From assembly GCA_905182175.1 (NCBI GenBank), contig CAJJAT010000011.1, forward strand, positions 62,001 to 126,000: a stretch of 64,000 nucleotides of DNA, in the 5' to 3' direction. A program made the position numbers and the translations under genes. The notes below the pieces were generated by a model. It was not told the origin of the DNA and searched no databases. It saw nothing but the letters and a program-made list of their open reading frames with translations. Source of the stretch: Flavobacteriales bacterium UBA1494 (GTDB taxonomy: Bacteria > Bacteroidota > Bacteroidia > Flavobacteriales_E > Vicingaceae). Positions within the stretch are counted from its first letter, which is position 1; every line of letters begins with the position of its first letter. Positions 17,155-27,217 of the stretch are shown here, one piece after another.

Positions 17155-17448
17155 ATGGCTGTAGATATAAAAACCGTAGAACGAATTGCAACCTTATCTA
17201 AATTGGAGTTCAGCGAGACTGAAAAACAAGAGATAACAGTTGACATGAATAGAATGCTAGACTTTGTAGCGCAATTGTCTACAGCGGACACTGAAGGCGT
17301 GAAACCACTTATTTACATGCTTGAAGAAGAAGCCGAATTAAGAAAGGACGAAGTAATTGGAAGTATTACGCAACAAGATGCGTTAAAGAATGCTCCTGAA
17401 AAAGATTCTGACTTTATTAAAGTACCTAAGGTGATTAATAAAGACTAA
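17155..17448 (+). CDS. gatC: Asp-tRNA(Asn)/Glu-tRNA(Gln) amidotransferase subunit C
   Basis: Small subunit (97 aa) that holds GatA and GatB together in the transamidation complex forming Asn-tRNA or Gln-tRNA. VERIATLSKLEFSE near the N-terminus, the LDFVAQLSTADTEGV segment and the acidic LRKDEV block are typical. gatA and gatB are not in the window. It is followed within 20 nt by a strong terminator and is probably co-transcribed with plsC. Confidence 0.93.
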   Translation: MAVDIKTVERIATLSKLEFSETEKQEITVDMNRMLDFVAQLSTADTEGVKPLIYMLEEEAELRKDEVIGSITQQDALKNAPEKDSDFIKVPKVINKD

Positions 17449-17461
17449 ACAGGTTAAAATT

Positions 17462-17498
17462 AAAAGGCTCCATTTGAAAGTTTCAAATGGAGCCTTTT
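17462..17498. terminator. Bidirectional terminator between gatC and the SGNH lipoprotein gene
   Basis: An almost perfect palindrome: AAAAGGCTCCATTTGAAA pairs with its exact complement across one central base, with A and T tracts at both ends. It lies 14 nt after gatC and 20 nt after the stop of the convergent lipoprotein gene. Confidence 0.9.
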
Positions 17499-17517
17499 GT
17501 TTGTTGTAATTTTATCT

Positions 17518-18930
17518 CTAAGGTGTTACTTCAACAGAAGGATAATTAGAAACTGAAACAGACTGAATATTTGACCCATATTTAGCGTTGATAGCGTCAA
17601 TGAAACCATTAGCCGCGACAGCATGACCTCTTGTACTAGGATGAACTCCATCTAAGGAGAACATACCTCCGGAAATGTAATCTCCATTCAGAGATATCCC
17701 ATCTTCAATAATTCCTGTGCTAGAAATGACATTAAATGCTGCATATGCATCATAATGAGCAAGTCCTCTTACATCAGCTTCCCTCTTGATAATTCTATTA
17801 TATTCCGCAGTGGCATCATTTATCTTCTTCAACTCGTCAGTATTTATGTGGTAATTTCCTGGAATTGGTTTTGCCGTGCCCCAGCCTGAAAGTAATGAAT
17901 CTTGAGGCGTCTGAAGTATTAAATGCTCATTTGAAGTTATTTGTCTGATACTCGGCACACCTGCTAACCTGCGATCTGATTGTAAAGTGGTATCTGTAAC
18001 TATGAAAAAATTGAACTGCCCAGCAGTGAAAGTAATTTTTCTCTTAGCGGCCTCCGCAGCAGGAATACCGAGCAATGGGTTTTCCAATGCGTCATTATAA
18101 TCAGCGTAACCCTGAGTTAGAGCATTAGCTGATGCAGCATCAAGGATAGTTCCCAATGGAACAGTGTTAAAATATGCAATACCCGTTACACTTGGTATGT
18201 TTGCAATAACACCTTTAGCTCCAGTTCTTGTCAATGTGTCTAATGCTTCACTAATATCTGCTTCAAACTCAGATATACTTGTAATTAACCTTCCACTTTC
18301 GTCGCCTCCAGAAGTTGAATAACCCAATACATCATTGGCTCCTATCCACAGGCTAAAAAATGTTGGGTTGTTCTTCATCGCTGCCTCTAAAACAGTCTCG
18401 CCTGGGCTTGAAAACCTTTTGAACCAATTGTTAGAACTACTAAAAGCTGGATCATTCAGAGATCCAACTCTTGCACCAGAAGCGCCCACATTATTGTATG
18501 GCCCTTCTGCACTAATATTCTCAAAAAAGGCTGGAGCAGAGTACCAGTCCATAAGTGGGTCCGGAAATACTGGCGCAAGTCCAGTCGGTGTAGCTTTTAA
18601 TACTATAGAAGGTAGAACCAAATTACTTCTTGGATCAGGATAAAATGTGGTAAAAACTCCTTCTGTAGCGGGTTCCCCTGTTAAAAGGGGCTGTTTAAAC
18701 TCTCCCCCACCAAGTGGTTCTAATTGGGTGGCAATAATATTTGGGTAACAGTATTCTTGACCTTCAAGTGTTAATGATTCCCCTTGAATTCCTGAGGTTA
18801 ACGAATTACCGACGGCAACGTAAACAGAAAAATCTGCACTCCCTCCATTAGTCGATACATCTTCTATATCCGGCTCGCATCCAAATAAAAGAGCGGCAGG
18901 TAGAAGGTATAATAATTTATATTTTTTCAT
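17518..18930 (-). CDS. SGNH/GDSL-family lipoprotein hydrolase
   Basis: Predicted outer-envelope lipoprotein of 470 aa: signal peptide ending in LLFGC with the lipidated Cys18. The hydrolase blocks are GNSLTSG with the candidate nucleophile Ser43 (an Asn replaces the usual Asp of GDSL), a Gly near NVGASGARVG, GAND with Asn199 (197-200), and DGVH with Asp427/His430. So the catalytic triad is complete. It likely hydrolyses lipid or sugar esters at the cell surface or in the periplasm. It lies 10 nt downstream of the FadL-type porin gene, so both form one unit, probably for lipid uptake and processing. Confidence 0.85.
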   Translation of the reverse strand: MKKYKLLYLLPAALLFGCEPDIEDVSTNGGSADFSVYVAVGNSLTSGIQGESLTLEGQEYCYPNIIATQLEPLGGGEFKQPLLTGEPATEGVFTTFYPDPRSNLVLPSIVLKATPTGLAPVFPDPLMDWYSAPAFFENISAEGPYNNVGASGARVGSLNDPAFSSSNNWFKRFSSPGETVLEAAMKNNPTFFSLWIGANDVLGYSTSGGDESGRLITSISEFEADISEALDTLTRTGAKGVIANIPSVTGIAYFNTVPLGTILDAASANALTQGYADYNDALENPLLGIPAAEAAKRKITFTAGQFNFFIVTDTTLQSDRRLAGVPSIRQITSNEHLILQTPQDSLLSGWGTAKPIPGNYHINTDELKKINDATAEYNRIIKREADVRGLAHYDAYAAFNVISSTGIIEDGISLNGDYISGGMFSLDGVHPSTRGHAVAANGFIDAINAKYGSNIQSVSVSNYPSVEVTP

Positions 18931-18940
18931 TTTTTTATTT

Positions 18941-20158
18941 TTAAAAATTGTAATTAAGCCCTAATCCGGTGATTAATGACCTTGAAGCATACTTTCCACC
19001 AAAATTTGCTGGCTGGTATTCTGAGTCTCTTTCTGTTCCTATAACGTATAAAAAAGAAGCGTCAAATCCAAATCGCTCACCAATATGACCACTTAAACCT
19101 AGCGTCAATCCAATGTTATCAGAATTTGGAGTCTCAGGATTAAAATACTCGTCTTGAATTGGAGATTGATCGTAATAGAATCCAGCTCTGAAATCAAACA
19201 TGTCATTGTAAGAATATTGAGCTCCAACTCTAAAAATCATTGCATCTTCATATTTTCTAGCATTCTCTGAATCCTTTAGACTAGAGGTATTCGGTTCAAA
19301 GTCAAAATCCAAAGATTGATAATCACTCCATTGAACAAAACTTCCTTCTACAGACACTAATAACTTTTCAGAAACGTTGTACGCAATACCCAATGTAGTT
19401 GTTCCAGGTAAAGGCAAGGTTGCTGAAAATTTCCCATCAGGAAAACTTGATGCCAAAGCAGGCTCTACATCAGAATAAACTGCATCACCTTCTTCTAATT
19501 CAACATCCACTTTAGAACGATGCGTCAAACCAATACTAATCTTTTCATTCACATCGTAATGTATTCCTGCATTAAAACCAAATGCAGTCGCACTGCCTTT
19601 TAGGCTGGCAGCTGCATCATTTCCTACCGGTAAAGGGAGAGCTTTGTTAATTTCAACTTGACCCTGAACAATTGCAAAACCAGCTCCAACTCTCAATTTA
19701 TCGCTAATGTTGTATGACAAAGTAGGCTGAATAAATACAGCACTTAACGCAATATCTTGAATCAAATACTTACCTGACCAATCATCTCCCCAAACTACCG
19801 TACTTCCAAATGGCGTATATACGGCTAAACCTGCAGACAATTTGTCATTAATTTTATACGTACCAAAGAGATAAAATGGAGTACCTATCGGGTTGTCAGT
19901 AGATTCAGAAACTCCTGTATTCCCATTTTGAAATTGAATACTGGAAGCAATCAAGCTTCCACCTGCCTCAAAGGAAAATTTATTTTCATCTAAACCCATC
20001 ATCGCAGGATTAAAATAAGCGCTTGAAGCACCTAGATGGAAACTAGTCCCTAGGTGTCCCATTCCAGTTTGTTTTGTTCCCTGGAGGTTTACTTGAAAAC
20101 CTCCTGCAAAAGATAGCAAAGGAATGATGCCCAATAAAGGCAATAATAGTTTTTTCAT
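18941..20158 (-). CDS. OmpP1/FadL/TodX family outer-membrane transporter
   Basis: Outer-membrane beta-barrel of 405 aa for hydrophobic substrates. A signal peptide covers about residues 1-18. The mature N-terminus (GFQVNLQGTKQTGMGHLGTS) forms the plug-like hatch, and SSAYFNPAMM is the characteristic FadL signature. Strands alternate to a C-terminal Phe (LNYNF). It is the first gene before the SGNH lipoprotein. Its leader carries two perfect tandem 11-nt repeats. Long-chain fatty acids or other oils are the probable substrate; the exact one is unknown. Confidence 0.9.
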   Translation of the reverse strand: MKKLLLPLLGIIPLLSFAGGFQVNLQGTKQTGMGHLGTSFHLGASSAYFNPAMMGLDENKFSFEAGGSLIASSIQFQNGNTGVSESTDNPIGTPFYLFGTYKINDKLSAGLAVYTPFGSTVVWGDDWSGKYLIQDIALSAVFIQPTLSYNISDKLRVGAGFAIVQGQVEINKALPLPVGNDAAASLKGSATAFGFNAGIHYDVNEKISIGLTHRSKVDVELEEGDAVYSDVEPALASSFPDGKFSATLPLPGTTTLGIAYNVSEKLLVSVEGSFVQWSDYQSLDFDFEPNTSSLKDSENARKYEDAMIFRVGAQYSYNDMFDFRAGFYYDQSPIQDEYFNPETPNSDNIGLTLGLSGHIGERFGFDASFLYVIGTERDSEYQPANFGGKYASRSLITGLGLNYNF

Positions 20159-20159
20159 G

Positions 20160-20181
20160 TTTGTTAAAGTTTTGTTAAAGT
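20160..20181 (-). repeat. Tandem 11-nt repeat in the fadL-type leader
   Basis: TTTGTTAAAGT occurs twice in direct tandem, starting one base upstream of the ATG of the FadL-type gene. On the transcribed strand it reads ACTTTAACAAA twice. It could be a regulator-binding site or a ribosome-access element; which is unknown. Confidence 0.6.
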
Positions 20182-20285
20182 TGATTTAAAATTATAGAAA
20201 AAAATCCATTTAAACACATCCGTTTATTTACTGTTATTTGGACATATTCTAGTTAATTTTACTAGTCGAAAAAAACTGACTTTTA

Positions 20286-22130
20286 ATGATAAAAGAAGTA
20301 GAAGAAAAACAAGAGGTAACAATCGTATTTGCAGGAGATTCTGGAGATGGAATTCAATTAACAGGAACGCAGTTTACCAACACTAACGCCCTTTACGGCA
20401 ACGACATAAGCACCTTCCCAAATTATCCGGCGGAAATTAGAGCTCCGCAAGGTACACTAGCTGGAGTTTCAGGTTTCCAATTAAAATTCGGAAGTATTGA
20501 AGTTGCAACCCCAGGAGATGATTGCGATGTCTTGGTAGCAATGAACGCCGCAGCCTTTAAAGTTAATATTGCCCGACTAAAGAAACATGGCACCATTATC
20601 ATCAACTCTGATGGTTTTAATGCTCGAGATCTGAAACTAGCTGGTTATCAACATAGCCCTTTGGAAGATAAGTCGTTGAATGATTTTCGAACCATTCAAA
20701 TTGATGTCACCAAAATGACTCGCACCGCCTTAGTGGATAGCGGCTTAGGTAAAAAAGAGATGGATCGGTCTAGAAATATGTTTGTCCTTGGTTTTTTGTA
20801 TTACATGTACAACAGAAAACTAGAAGGAACAATTGAATTCCTAAAACAAAAGTTTGCTAAAAAACCGGCTTTAATTGAAGCCAACGTAGGGGTTTTAAAA
20901 GCGGGATACCATTTTGGAGATACAAGTGAAGTTTTCACTTCACGTTATAATGTAAAGGCTGCTAGCTTGCCAGCAGGTTCTTACCGAAACATAATGGGAA
21001 ATCAGGCGACTGCTTTGGGCTTAATTGCTGCATCACAAAAATCTGGCTTAGATTTATTTTACGGTTCTTATCCAATTACACCAGCATCAGACATTTTACA
21101 TGAATTGGCCAAACACAAAAATTTTGGTGTTCGCTCTTTCCAAGCAGAAGATGAAATTGCTGCCATGTGTTCAGTTATTGGCGCGTCCTTTGGAGGAAAA
21201 CTGGGTATAACAGCATCTTCTGGACCTGGAATTGCGTTAAAGGCTGAGGCCATAGGCCTTGGAATTATGTTGGAATTACCTATGGTAATCGTTAATGTTC
21301 AACGTGGGGGTCCTTCCACAGGTTTGCCAACAAAAACTGAACAAGCTGATTTGTTACAAGCGTATTACGGTAGAAACGGAGAGGCTCCGATGCCAATAGT
21401 TTCAGCTTCAACTCCATCAGATTGCTTTAATGCAGCCTTCGAGGCGTGCAGAATTGCGTTAGAGCACATGACCCCTGTATTTTTACTCTCTGACGGTTAC
21501 ATCGCAAATGGTTCAGAGCCATGGAAATTCCCAACCTCAGCTGATTTGCCGAACATTACACCAAAGTTTGTTCCTGAGAAAAAAGACGACGAAACATATC
21601 TTCCATATAAAAGAGACAAAAATTTAGTTCGGGACTGGGCGTTACCGGGAATGAAAGGATACGAGCATAGAGTTGGTGGATTAGAGAAAGAGGTCGACAC
21701 AGGAAACGTTTCTTACGATCCGGATAACCATGAACAAATGGTTAAAATTAGAGCGGAGAAAATTGCAAAGATAGCGGATAGTATTCCGCTTCAAATCGTG
21801 AATAACGGTGCAGAAAAAGGAGACGTGTTATTGCTTTCTTGGGGATCAACCTACGGTGTTGTGAAAACAGCAGTAAAGGAGTGTAATTTAAGAGGAATGA
21901 CTGTTGGCCACATTCACTTAACTTACATCAGCCCTTTTCCTAAAAACTTAGGCGATCTTCTTAAAAATTATACTCATATAATTGTTCCAGAAATAAATAA
22001 TGGTCAGTTAATCAAGATAATTCGAGATCAATTTTTAGTCGATGCTAAAGGATTAAATAAAATAAAAGGAATTCCATTTTCTACGAAAGAGATTATAGAA
22101 GTCATTGAACAAAAATTTGAAGTAGCATGA
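20286..22130 (+). CDS. korA: 2-oxoacid:ferredoxin oxidoreductase, fused gamma-alpha subunit (KorA-like)
   Basis: Subunit of a thiamine-diphosphate oxidoreductase that converts a 2-oxoacid, probably 2-oxoglutarate, to its acyl-CoA while reducing ferredoxin. The 614-aa chain has the gamma domain first (about 1-190: [17 protein letters not shown]), then the alpha pyrimidine-binding domain ([36 protein letters not shown]) and the transketolase C-terminal domain. It overlaps korB by 4 nt (ATGA). 2-Oxoglutarate is inferred from the fused architecture common in this phylum; pyruvate or branched acids cannot be excluded. Confidence 0.9.
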   Translation: MIKEVEEKQEVTIVFAGDSGDGIQLTGTQFTNTNALYGNDISTFPNYPAEIRAPQGTLAGVSGFQLKFGSIEVATPGDDCDVLVAMNAAAFKVNIARLKKHGTIIINSDGFNARDLKLAGYQHSPLEDKSLNDFRTIQIDVTKMTRTALVDSGLGKKEMDRSRNMFVLGFLYYMYNRKLEGTIEFLKQKFAKKPALIEANVGVLKAGYHFGDTSEVFTSRYNVKAASLPAGSYRNIMGNQATALGLIAASQKSGLDLFYGSYPITPASDILHELAKHKNFGVRSFQAEDEIAAMCSVIGASFGGKLGITASSGPGIALKAEAIGLGIMLELPMVIVNVQRGGPSTGLPTKTEQADLLQAYYGRNGEAPMPIVSASTPSDCFNAAFEACRIALEHMTPVFLLSDGYIANGSEPWKFPTSADLPNITPKFVPEKKDDETYLPYKRDKNLVRDWALPGMKGYEHRVGGLEKEVDTGNVSYDPDNHEQMVKIRAEKIAKIADSIPLQIVNNGAEKGDVLLLSWGSTYGVVKTAVKECNLRGMTVGHIHLTYISPFPKNLGDLLKNYTHIIVPEINNGQLIKIIRDQFLVDAKGLNKIKGIPFSTKEIIEVIEQKFEVA

Positions 22131-23152
22131 GTGAAACACTAACAAAGCCGCTAACCGCAAAAGATTTTACAACAGATCAAGATATAAGATGGTGCCCGGG
22201 TTGTGGTGACTATTCTGTTTTAAAGCAAGTCCAATCTATTATGCCTGAATTGGGCAGAGAAAAAGAAGACATTGTTTTCATTTCAGGAATTGGTTGCTCT
22301 TCTCGTTTCCCGTATTACATGAATACTTATGGAATGCACAGTATTCACGGCCGTGCAACAGCGGTTGCAAGTGGGCTAAAAATTAGCAGACCAGAATTGA
22401 GTGTATGGATTATTACTGGAGACGGAGATGCTCTCTCAATTGGGGGAAATCACCTAATTCATATGATTCGAAGAAATTTTGATGTAAATGTCTTATTATT
22501 CAACAACGAAATTTACGGTTTAACAAAAGGTCAATATTCACCGACTTCCCCTGAAGGAAAAGTGACAAAATCTACTCCAATTGGGAGTTTAGATCACCCT
22601 TTTAATCCTCTAAAACTATGCTTGGGAGCAGATTCAACTTTCATTGCTCGAACAATGGACAGAGATCCAAAACACCAGAGAGAAGTTCTATTAAAAGGAA
22701 GTCAACATGTTGGGACTTCTATGATTGAAATTTACCAAAACTGCAACGTTTTTAATGATGGAGCGTTTGAGGTATACACCGACAAAGGATCGAAACTACA
22801 AGAAACGTTATTTTTGGAAAGTGGAAAACCTTTAATTTTTGGAGCAGATAGAGAAAAAGCGATAGCACTAGACGGCACAATTCCTAGAGTGGTGAATTTA
22901 GCAGAAGCAAACGAAGCTGACCTCATGATTCATGATGAACGCAATCGCTTTCAAGCCCAATTATTGGTAAGCTTTTTTGATGATCCAAAAACAGAAGGAC
23001 ACTTACCTCGCCCGTTTGGAGTGTTCTACGCAGAAGATAGATACCGCTACGAGGAAGCTATGGAGGAACAAATTGCAGGCGCTACTGAGCGAATGGGAAA
23101 GGGAAACCTAGACTTGTTATTAAGTGGAAGTAACGTTTGGACCGCAGAATAA
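22127..23152 (+). CDS. korB: 2-oxoacid:ferredoxin oxidoreductase beta subunit (KorB-like)
   Basis: TPP-binding partner of the preceding subunit, 341 aa. It has the [12 protein letters not shown] segment with Cys23/Cys26, [21 protein letters not shown], and the TPP/Mg motif [12 protein letters not shown] (98-109) closed by [12 protein letters not shown]. Coupled to korA by a 4-nt overlap. There is no separate ferredoxin-like delta subunit next to the pair. Two terminators follow. Confidence 0.92.
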   Translation: MSETLTKPLTAKDFTTDQDIRWCPGCGDYSVLKQVQSIMPELGREKEDIVFISGIGCSSRFPYYMNTYGMHSIHGRATAVASGLKISRPELSVWIITGDGDALSIGGNHLIHMIRRNFDVNVLLFNNEIYGLTKGQYSPTSPEGKVTKSTPIGSLDHPFNPLKLCLGADSTFIARTMDRDPKHQREVLLKGSQHVGTSMIEIYQNCNVFNDGAFEVYTDKGSKLQETLFLESGKPLIFGADREKAIALDGTIPRVVNLAEANEADLMIHDERNRFQAQLLVSFFDDPKTEGHLPRPFGVFYAEDRYRYEEAMEEQIAGATERMGKGNLDLLLSGSNVWTAE

Positions 23153-23209
23153 ACTTATAACAGATGAAGCAAGAATTTTTTAAAAAATAATTCGCATTCT
23201 GATTAGAGT

Positions 23210-23243
23210 AAAAGTAGCCTTCGGTTTTTACACGCTACTTTTT
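23210..23243 (+). terminator. Intrinsic terminator of korAB
   Basis: AAAAGTAGC (23210-23218) pairs with GCTACTTTT (23234-23242) over a 15-nt loop, followed by T. It lies 58 nt after korB. Confidence 0.65.
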
Positions 23244-23267
23244 ACCGCAAAAAGATTAAACTAACAA

Positions 23268-23303
23268 AAAGCCCCAAGTGCATCTCGATGTACTTGGGGC
23301 TTT
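23268..23303. terminator. Bidirectional terminator between korB and accC
   Basis: AAAGCCCCAAGTGCATC pairs with GATGTACTTGGGGCTTT through 17 positions with one G-T wobble and a 2-nt centre. It lies 25 nt beyond the accC stop on the minus strand and also backs up the korAB terminator. Confidence 0.9.
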
Positions 23304-23327
23304 CTTTAGATTCAAATTTATTTACTA

Positions 23328-24677
23328 TTAATCCTTTGGAGCTTTATATTCAAAAGTATCCATGAATTTAGTCGTGCATTCCCCATTGCGAAACAAAGGA
23401 TCTTCCATCAATTGCCTGTGAAAGGGTATCGTTGTATTCACTCCTTCTATTATGTATTCGCTCAATGCTCTTTCCATTTTTAAAATAGCTTCCTCTCTTG
23501 TTTGGGCTACAGTAATCAATTTTGAAATCATTGAGTCGTAATACGGAGGAATAGTATATCCTGCATAAACATGCGTATCGATTCTAATTCCGTGACCTCC
23601 AGGAGCATGGTAAGTAGAAATTTTACCTGGACTTGGTCTAAAATCATTTTGAGGGTCTTCTGCATTTATCCTACACTGAATAGCATGCATTTTAGGCTCA
23701 TAATTTTTACCCGACACTTTCTCTCCTGCGGCAATTTTAATTTGCTCTTTAATTAAGTCAAAACCAATCACTTCTTCTGTAATGGTATGCTCTACTTGAA
23801 TGCGAGTATTCATCTCCATAAAGTAGAAGTTTCGGTCTTTGTCTACCAAATACTCCACAGTACCAACACCTTCATATTTCACTGCAGCTGCAGCTTTCAA
23901 AGAAGCTTCACCCATTGCCTTTCTCAACTTCGCAGTCATGAACGGAGATGGTGTCTCTTCCACTAATTTTTGATGTCTTCTTTGGATCGAACAATCTCTT
24001 TCAGACATATGACAATAATGACCAAACTGATCTCCTGCAACTTGAATTTCAATGTGGCGAGGCTCTTCAATGAACTTCTCCATGTACATTCCATTGTTAC
24101 CAAATGCGGCCAATGATTCTTGACGTGCACTTTCCCAAGCAGTTTCCATTCCTTCTTCAGCACGAATAATTCTCATTCCTTTGCCACCACCACCAGCGGT
24201 AGCCTTCATCATTACAGGATATCCAATTTCATTAGCAGAGTCTTTTGCATGTTGTAAATCTCTCATTAACCCTGCGACACCAGGAACAGTTGGTACACCA
24301 GCTTTAATCATTGTAGCTTTGGCAGATGCTTTATCTCCCATTCCATCAATCATTTCCGGAGAAGCGCCAATAAATTTGATGTCATGCTCTGCACAAATCT
24401 TAGAAAATTTTGCATTTTCTGACAAAAATCCATATCCAGGATGAATTGCATCTGCATTTGTAATCTCTGCTGCAGCAATAATATTTGTTATTTTCAAATA
24501 CGAATCTGTACTTGAAGGAGGCCCTATACAGACTGCTTCGTCTGCAAATCGCACATGTAAACTATCTGCATCGGCAGTAGAGTAAACCGCTACTGTCTTA
24601 ATGCCCATTTCTTTACAAGTACGAATTACCCTTAGAGCAATTTCTCCTCTGTTGGCAATTAATATTTTCTTGAACAT
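23328..24677 (-). CDS. accC: Acetyl-CoA carboxylase biotin carboxylase subunit
   Basis: ATP-grasp enzyme that carboxylates biotin on AccB, the first step to malonyl-CoA. It is 449 aa, normal length. [19 protein letters not shown] opens the pre-ATP-grasp domain; the glycine loop is GGGGKG (162-167); the catalytic block [10 protein letters not shown] includes residues 290-297. It is the last gene of a minus-strand run fabH-accB-accC with 32- and 59-nt gaps. The carboxyltransferase subunits are elsewhere. Confidence 0.96.
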   Translation of the reverse strand: MFKKILIANRGEIALRVIRTCKEMGIKTVAVYSTADADSLHVRFADEAVCIGPPSSTDSYLKITNIIAAAEITNADAIHPGYGFLSENAKFSKICAEHDIKFIGASPEMIDGMGDKASAKATMIKAGVPTVPGVAGLMRDLQHAKDSANEIGYPVMMKATAGGGGKGMRIIRAEEGMETAWESARQESLAAFGNNGMYMEKFIEEPRHIEIQVAGDQFGHYCHMSERDCSIQRRHQKLVEETPSPFMTAKLRKAMGEASLKAAAAVKYEGVGTVEYLVDKDRNFYFMEMNTRIQVEHTITEEVIGFDLIKEQIKIAAGEKVSGKNYEPKMHAIQCRINAEDPQNDFRPSPGKISTYHAPGGHGIRIDTHVYAGYTIPPYYDSMISKLITVAQTREEAILKMERALSEYIIEGVNTTIPFHRQLMEDPLFRNGECTTKFMDTFEYKAPKD

Positions 24678-24709
24678 ATTTCTACGTATTAAATGAAGAG
24701 AAACAGGAT

Positions 24710-25225
24710 TTAACCTGCAGGGTCAACTAAGAATAAAACTTGATCGTATTCAACTGGAGTAATATCGTCAACCAATACCTTCACAATTTTTCCGCTTATT
24801 TCACTTTCTATTTCATTGAATAATTTCATTGCTTCAATTACACAAACAGTATCCCCTTCACCAATTACATCACCTACTTTCGCAAACTCGTCTTTATCAG
24901 GAGATGGTTTTCTGTAAAACGTTCCAATCATTGGTGATTTAATCTCAATGTAATTCGCATTTTCATCTTCTTGAGGAGCAGCAGCTACAGGAGCAGCTGA
25001 CACCGGCGCTGCCATCGGCATTTGAGCCGGCATAGCTTGCTGCATTTGAGCTGGCATCATTTGATGCGTTACTACTTGCTGAGGAGCAACTGGTTCGGCT
25101 CCTCTGCCTTTTCTGTAAGGCGGAGTTTTAATATTGATTTTAAAATCTTTGTGTTCTATTTCAACTTCACTTACACCTGACTTTGAAATAAACTTTATCA
25201 GTTCTTGAATTTCACTCACTTTCAT
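24710..25225 (-). CDS. accB: Acetyl-CoA carboxylase biotin carboxyl carrier protein
   Basis: Carrier of 171 aa. The C-terminal biotinyl domain (about 92-168) carries EAMKLFNE with Lys134 as the biotinylated residue and the 'thumb' region near SPDKDEF. The N-terminal helix region (1-35) is typical. In between lies a flexible linker of about 45 residues rich in Met, Gln, Ala and Pro, with PAQM units repeated. It works with AccC encoded directly downstream. Confidence 0.96.
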   Translation of the reverse strand: MKVSEIQELIKFISKSGVSEVEIEHKDFKINIKTPPYRKGRGAEPVAPQQVVTHQMMPAQMQQAMPAQMPMAAPVSAAPVAAAPQEDENANYIEIKSPMIGTFYRKPSPDKDEFAKVGDVIGEGDTVCVIEAMKLFNEIESEISGKIVKVLVDDITPVEYDQVLFLVDPAG

Positions 25226-25284
25226 AGGTCGTAATTCTTAATTTATGTCGTTAAATTTATTAAATATCCTAGTTAGTACAATTA

Positions 25285-26283
25285 TTACTTGCTATCGTAT
25301 GCCCACTTTAAATAAATGGCTCCCCAAGTAAATCCCCCGCCAAAAGCAGATAGAATTAAATTGTCCCCTTTTTTTAATTGTTTTTCCCACTCCCATAAAC
25401 ATAAGGGAATAGTTCCACTTGTCGTGTTGCCATATTTCTCGATATTCAGCATCACTTTCTCTGAACCTACTCCCATTCTGCGGGCAGTTGCATCAATTAT
25501 TCTTTTATTTGCTTGGTGTGGAACTAAGAAACGAATGTCGTCACTACCCAAGTTATTTTTCTCCATTATTTCAGCTGAAACATCTGCCATATTGGTGACA
25601 GCAAATTTGAATACAGCTTTACCTTCTTGGTATACAAAGTGTTCTTTGGCATCAACTGTTGCGTGGCTCGAAGGTTTTACTGAGCCTCCAGCCTTTTGAT
25701 GTAAATGAACTCTTCCAGAACCATCACTTTTCATAATGGTATCTATAATTCCAAAGTCATCTTCGGTTGGCTCTAACAATACAGCTCCACAACCATCCCC
25801 AAAAATGATACACGTCTCCCGGTCTTCGTAGTCCACAATTGATGACATTTTGTCGGCACCTACAACAACTACTTTTTTATATCCCCCTGCTTCAATATAT
25901 TTTGATGCTGTTGTAACGCCGTATAAAAATCCTGAACAGGCCGCCATTAAATCAAAACCAAAAGCATTTTTTGCCCCAATTTTATCGGTAATAATATTAG
26001 CTGTAGCAGGAAAAACAAGATCAGGCGTTACGGTACAACAAATCAACAAATCTATTTCGTCTGCAGAGATCCCTCTTTTCTTTAGTAATTCGTTCACAGC
26101 CTCGACAGCCATGTCAGAAGTACCAAGTCCTTCCCCTTTTAAAATTCTTCTTTCTTTAATTCCCGTCCTTGAAGTGATCCATTCATCGTTGGTATCTACC
26201 ATTGTTTCCAACACTTTGTTGGTCAATCTATATTCAGGAACGTAACCACCTACACTAGTAATTGCTGCACGAATTTTACTCAT
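25285..26283 (-). CDS. fabH: 3-oxoacyl-ACP synthase III
   Basis: Initiates fatty-acid chains by condensing acetyl- or branched acyl-CoA with malonyl-ACP. It is 332 aa. The catalytic triad is visible as Cys116 (AACSGFLYG), His256 (PHQANKRI) and Asn286 (NTTSGT). In this phylum FabH often prefers branched primers, but that cannot be read from sequence. A terminator-like hairpin separates it from rpmF, so fabH-accBC may have its own promoter within 26284-26380 as well as read-through from rpmF. Confidence 0.96.
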   Translation of the reverse strand: MSKIRAAITSVGGYVPEYRLTNKVLETMVDTNDEWITSRTGIKERRILKGEGLGTSDMAVEAVNELLKKRGISADEIDLLICCTVTPDLVFPATANIITDKIGAKNAFGFDLMAACSGFLYGVTTASKYIEAGGYKKVVVVGADKMSSIVDYEDRETCIIFGDGCGAVLLEPTEDDFGIIDTIMKSDGSGRVHLHQKAGGSVKPSSHATVDAKEHFVYQEGKAVFKFAVTNMADVSAEIMEKNNLGSDDIRFLVPHQANKRIIDATARRMGVGSEKVMLNIEKYGNTTSGTIPLCLWEWEKQLKKGDNLILSAFGGGFTWGAIYLKWAYDSK

Positions 26284-26345
26284 TCTGTGTTTATAAATGC
26301 TTTTAAAAGGCTAATATACTGCATTTCCGTGAAGTAATAAAAGCC

Positions 26346-26413
26346 AAAAGCGGTAAGCTTTTCAATAAGAACTGTTAAAAACAAAAGGTGAACTACTTGC
26401 GTAATTCACCTTT
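26346..26413 (-). terminator. Hairpins between rpmF and fabH
   Basis: AAAGGTGAA (26384-26392) pairs with TTCACCTTT (26405-26413), and on the minus strand the stem is followed by a T-rich TTTTGTTTTT tract: an intrinsic terminator 23 nt after rpmF. A second short hairpin, AAAAGC-GGTAA-GCTTTT (26346-26362), follows. It may be a full stop or an attenuator that lets ribosomal-protein transcripts exceed those for fatty-acid synthesis. Confidence 0.7.
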
Positions 26414-26435
26414 AAATAATTTATAAGTAATACAG

Positions 26436-26624
26436 TTAAGCTTCCGCTTTTTCCATTACCACTTTTCCCTTGTAATAGAGTTTACCTTCATACCAATGTG
26501 CTCTATGATACAAGTGAGGCATACCAGTTGTTGGACATGTTGCAATAGTAGGAACCACAGCTTTGTAGTGAGTTCTTCTCTTGTCTCTTCTCGTTTTGGA
26601 AATCTTTCGTTTAGGATGCGCCAT
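26436..26624 (-). CDS. rpmF: Ribosomal protein bL32
   Basis: Large-subunit ribosomal protein of 62 aa. The N-terminus [19 protein letters not shown] is the hallmark. It keeps only one cysteine (Cys30) of the usual four-Cys zinc ribbon, and [15 protein letters not shown] fills the knuckle region, so it is the zinc-free form usual in Bacteroidota. It lies 12 nt after the DUF177 gene, the classic yceD-rpmF pair, upstream of fatty-acid genes as in many bacteria. Confidence 0.95.
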   Translation of the reverse strand: MAHPKRKISKTRRDKRRTHYKAVVPTIATCPTTGMPHLYHRAHWYEGKLYYKGKVVMEKAEA

Positions 26625-26636
26625 AATCTTATATTT

Positions 26637-27161
26637 TTATTCGCTTTTATCTTTAAATTGTGATAAGCCTTCCCAACGTGGGTCAACTTCTGTACTTGCT
26701 TTTTTTGTTGTTAGCTTTTCTAGTTGCTCAATAATTTTTGGATCGCAATCTTTTTTCTTTTCATGCTTCACCTTATTCGGCATTAGTGTGTGAACAAATT
26801 GATACACATCCTCTGCTAAATCTAACTCATATTCTGCGGGCGAAATTACCTTAATTTCATCTGTCTCATTGTACGTAGTTTCTCCAAACTTCACAATTAA
26901 ACTTTCTTCTCCTTTAACCTTCATTGTCAGCGGCGCTAAACACCGATCACAATTTGCTGTAATTTTTCCTTTCAATTTAAAATAAAGGTTGAAAAGATTT
27001 TTTTTCTTCTCAAATTCAACTTTTATTTTAAATTCACCCTTTTCGATTATTGAGTAATCAAATTGCCCAAAAAACGACGAATCTATTTTAAATTCAAACC
27101 GATGAATCCCTTCGTTTAAACCTATAAAAGGTATTATTAATCGTTGTTTCTCTTGCTCCAT
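26637..27161 (-). CDS. DUF177 (YceD-like) protein linked to 23S rRNA/ribosome biogenesis
   Basis: A protein of 174 aa with the family Cys pair Cys71/Cys74 (ANCDRCLAPL) followed by the acidic-hydrophobic core. YceD homologues are tied to 23S rRNA accumulation, and the gene nearly always precedes rpmF, as here. A candidate -7 box TAAATTTG (minus strand, 27188-27195) lies 26 nt before its ATG, which suggests this is the first gene of DUF177-rpmF-(fabH-accB-accC). Confidence 0.88.
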   Translation of the reverse strand: MEQEKQRLIIPFIGLNEGIHRFEFKIDSSFFGQFDYSIIEKGEFKIKVEFEKKKNLFNLYFKLKGKITANCDRCLAPLTMKVKGEESLIVKFGETTYNETDEIKVISPAEYELDLAEDVYQFVHTLMPNKVKHEKKKDCDPKIIEQLEKLTTKKASTEVDPRWEGLSQFKDKSE

Positions 27162-27187
27162 TTTTATCCACCCAAAAAAGAAGTCGG

Positions 27188-27195
27188 CAAATTTA
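27188..27195 (-). promoter_or_regulatory. Candidate -7 box of the DUF177-rpmF-fabH operon
   Basis: TAAATTTG on the minus strand within the 56-nt gap to pdxA matches TAnnTTTG and gives a leader of about 20 nt. No TTG is found at 17-23 nt upstream. Confidence 0.4.
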
Positions 27196-27217
27196 ATAAA
27201 ATTATAACTCTTAAGAC

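Noticed and set aside
24970-25080. Met/Ala/Gln/Pro-rich direct repeats in accB as a mobile or phase-variable repeat
   Set aside because: They encode the flexible linker usual in biotin carrier proteins; the units are imperfect at DNA level.
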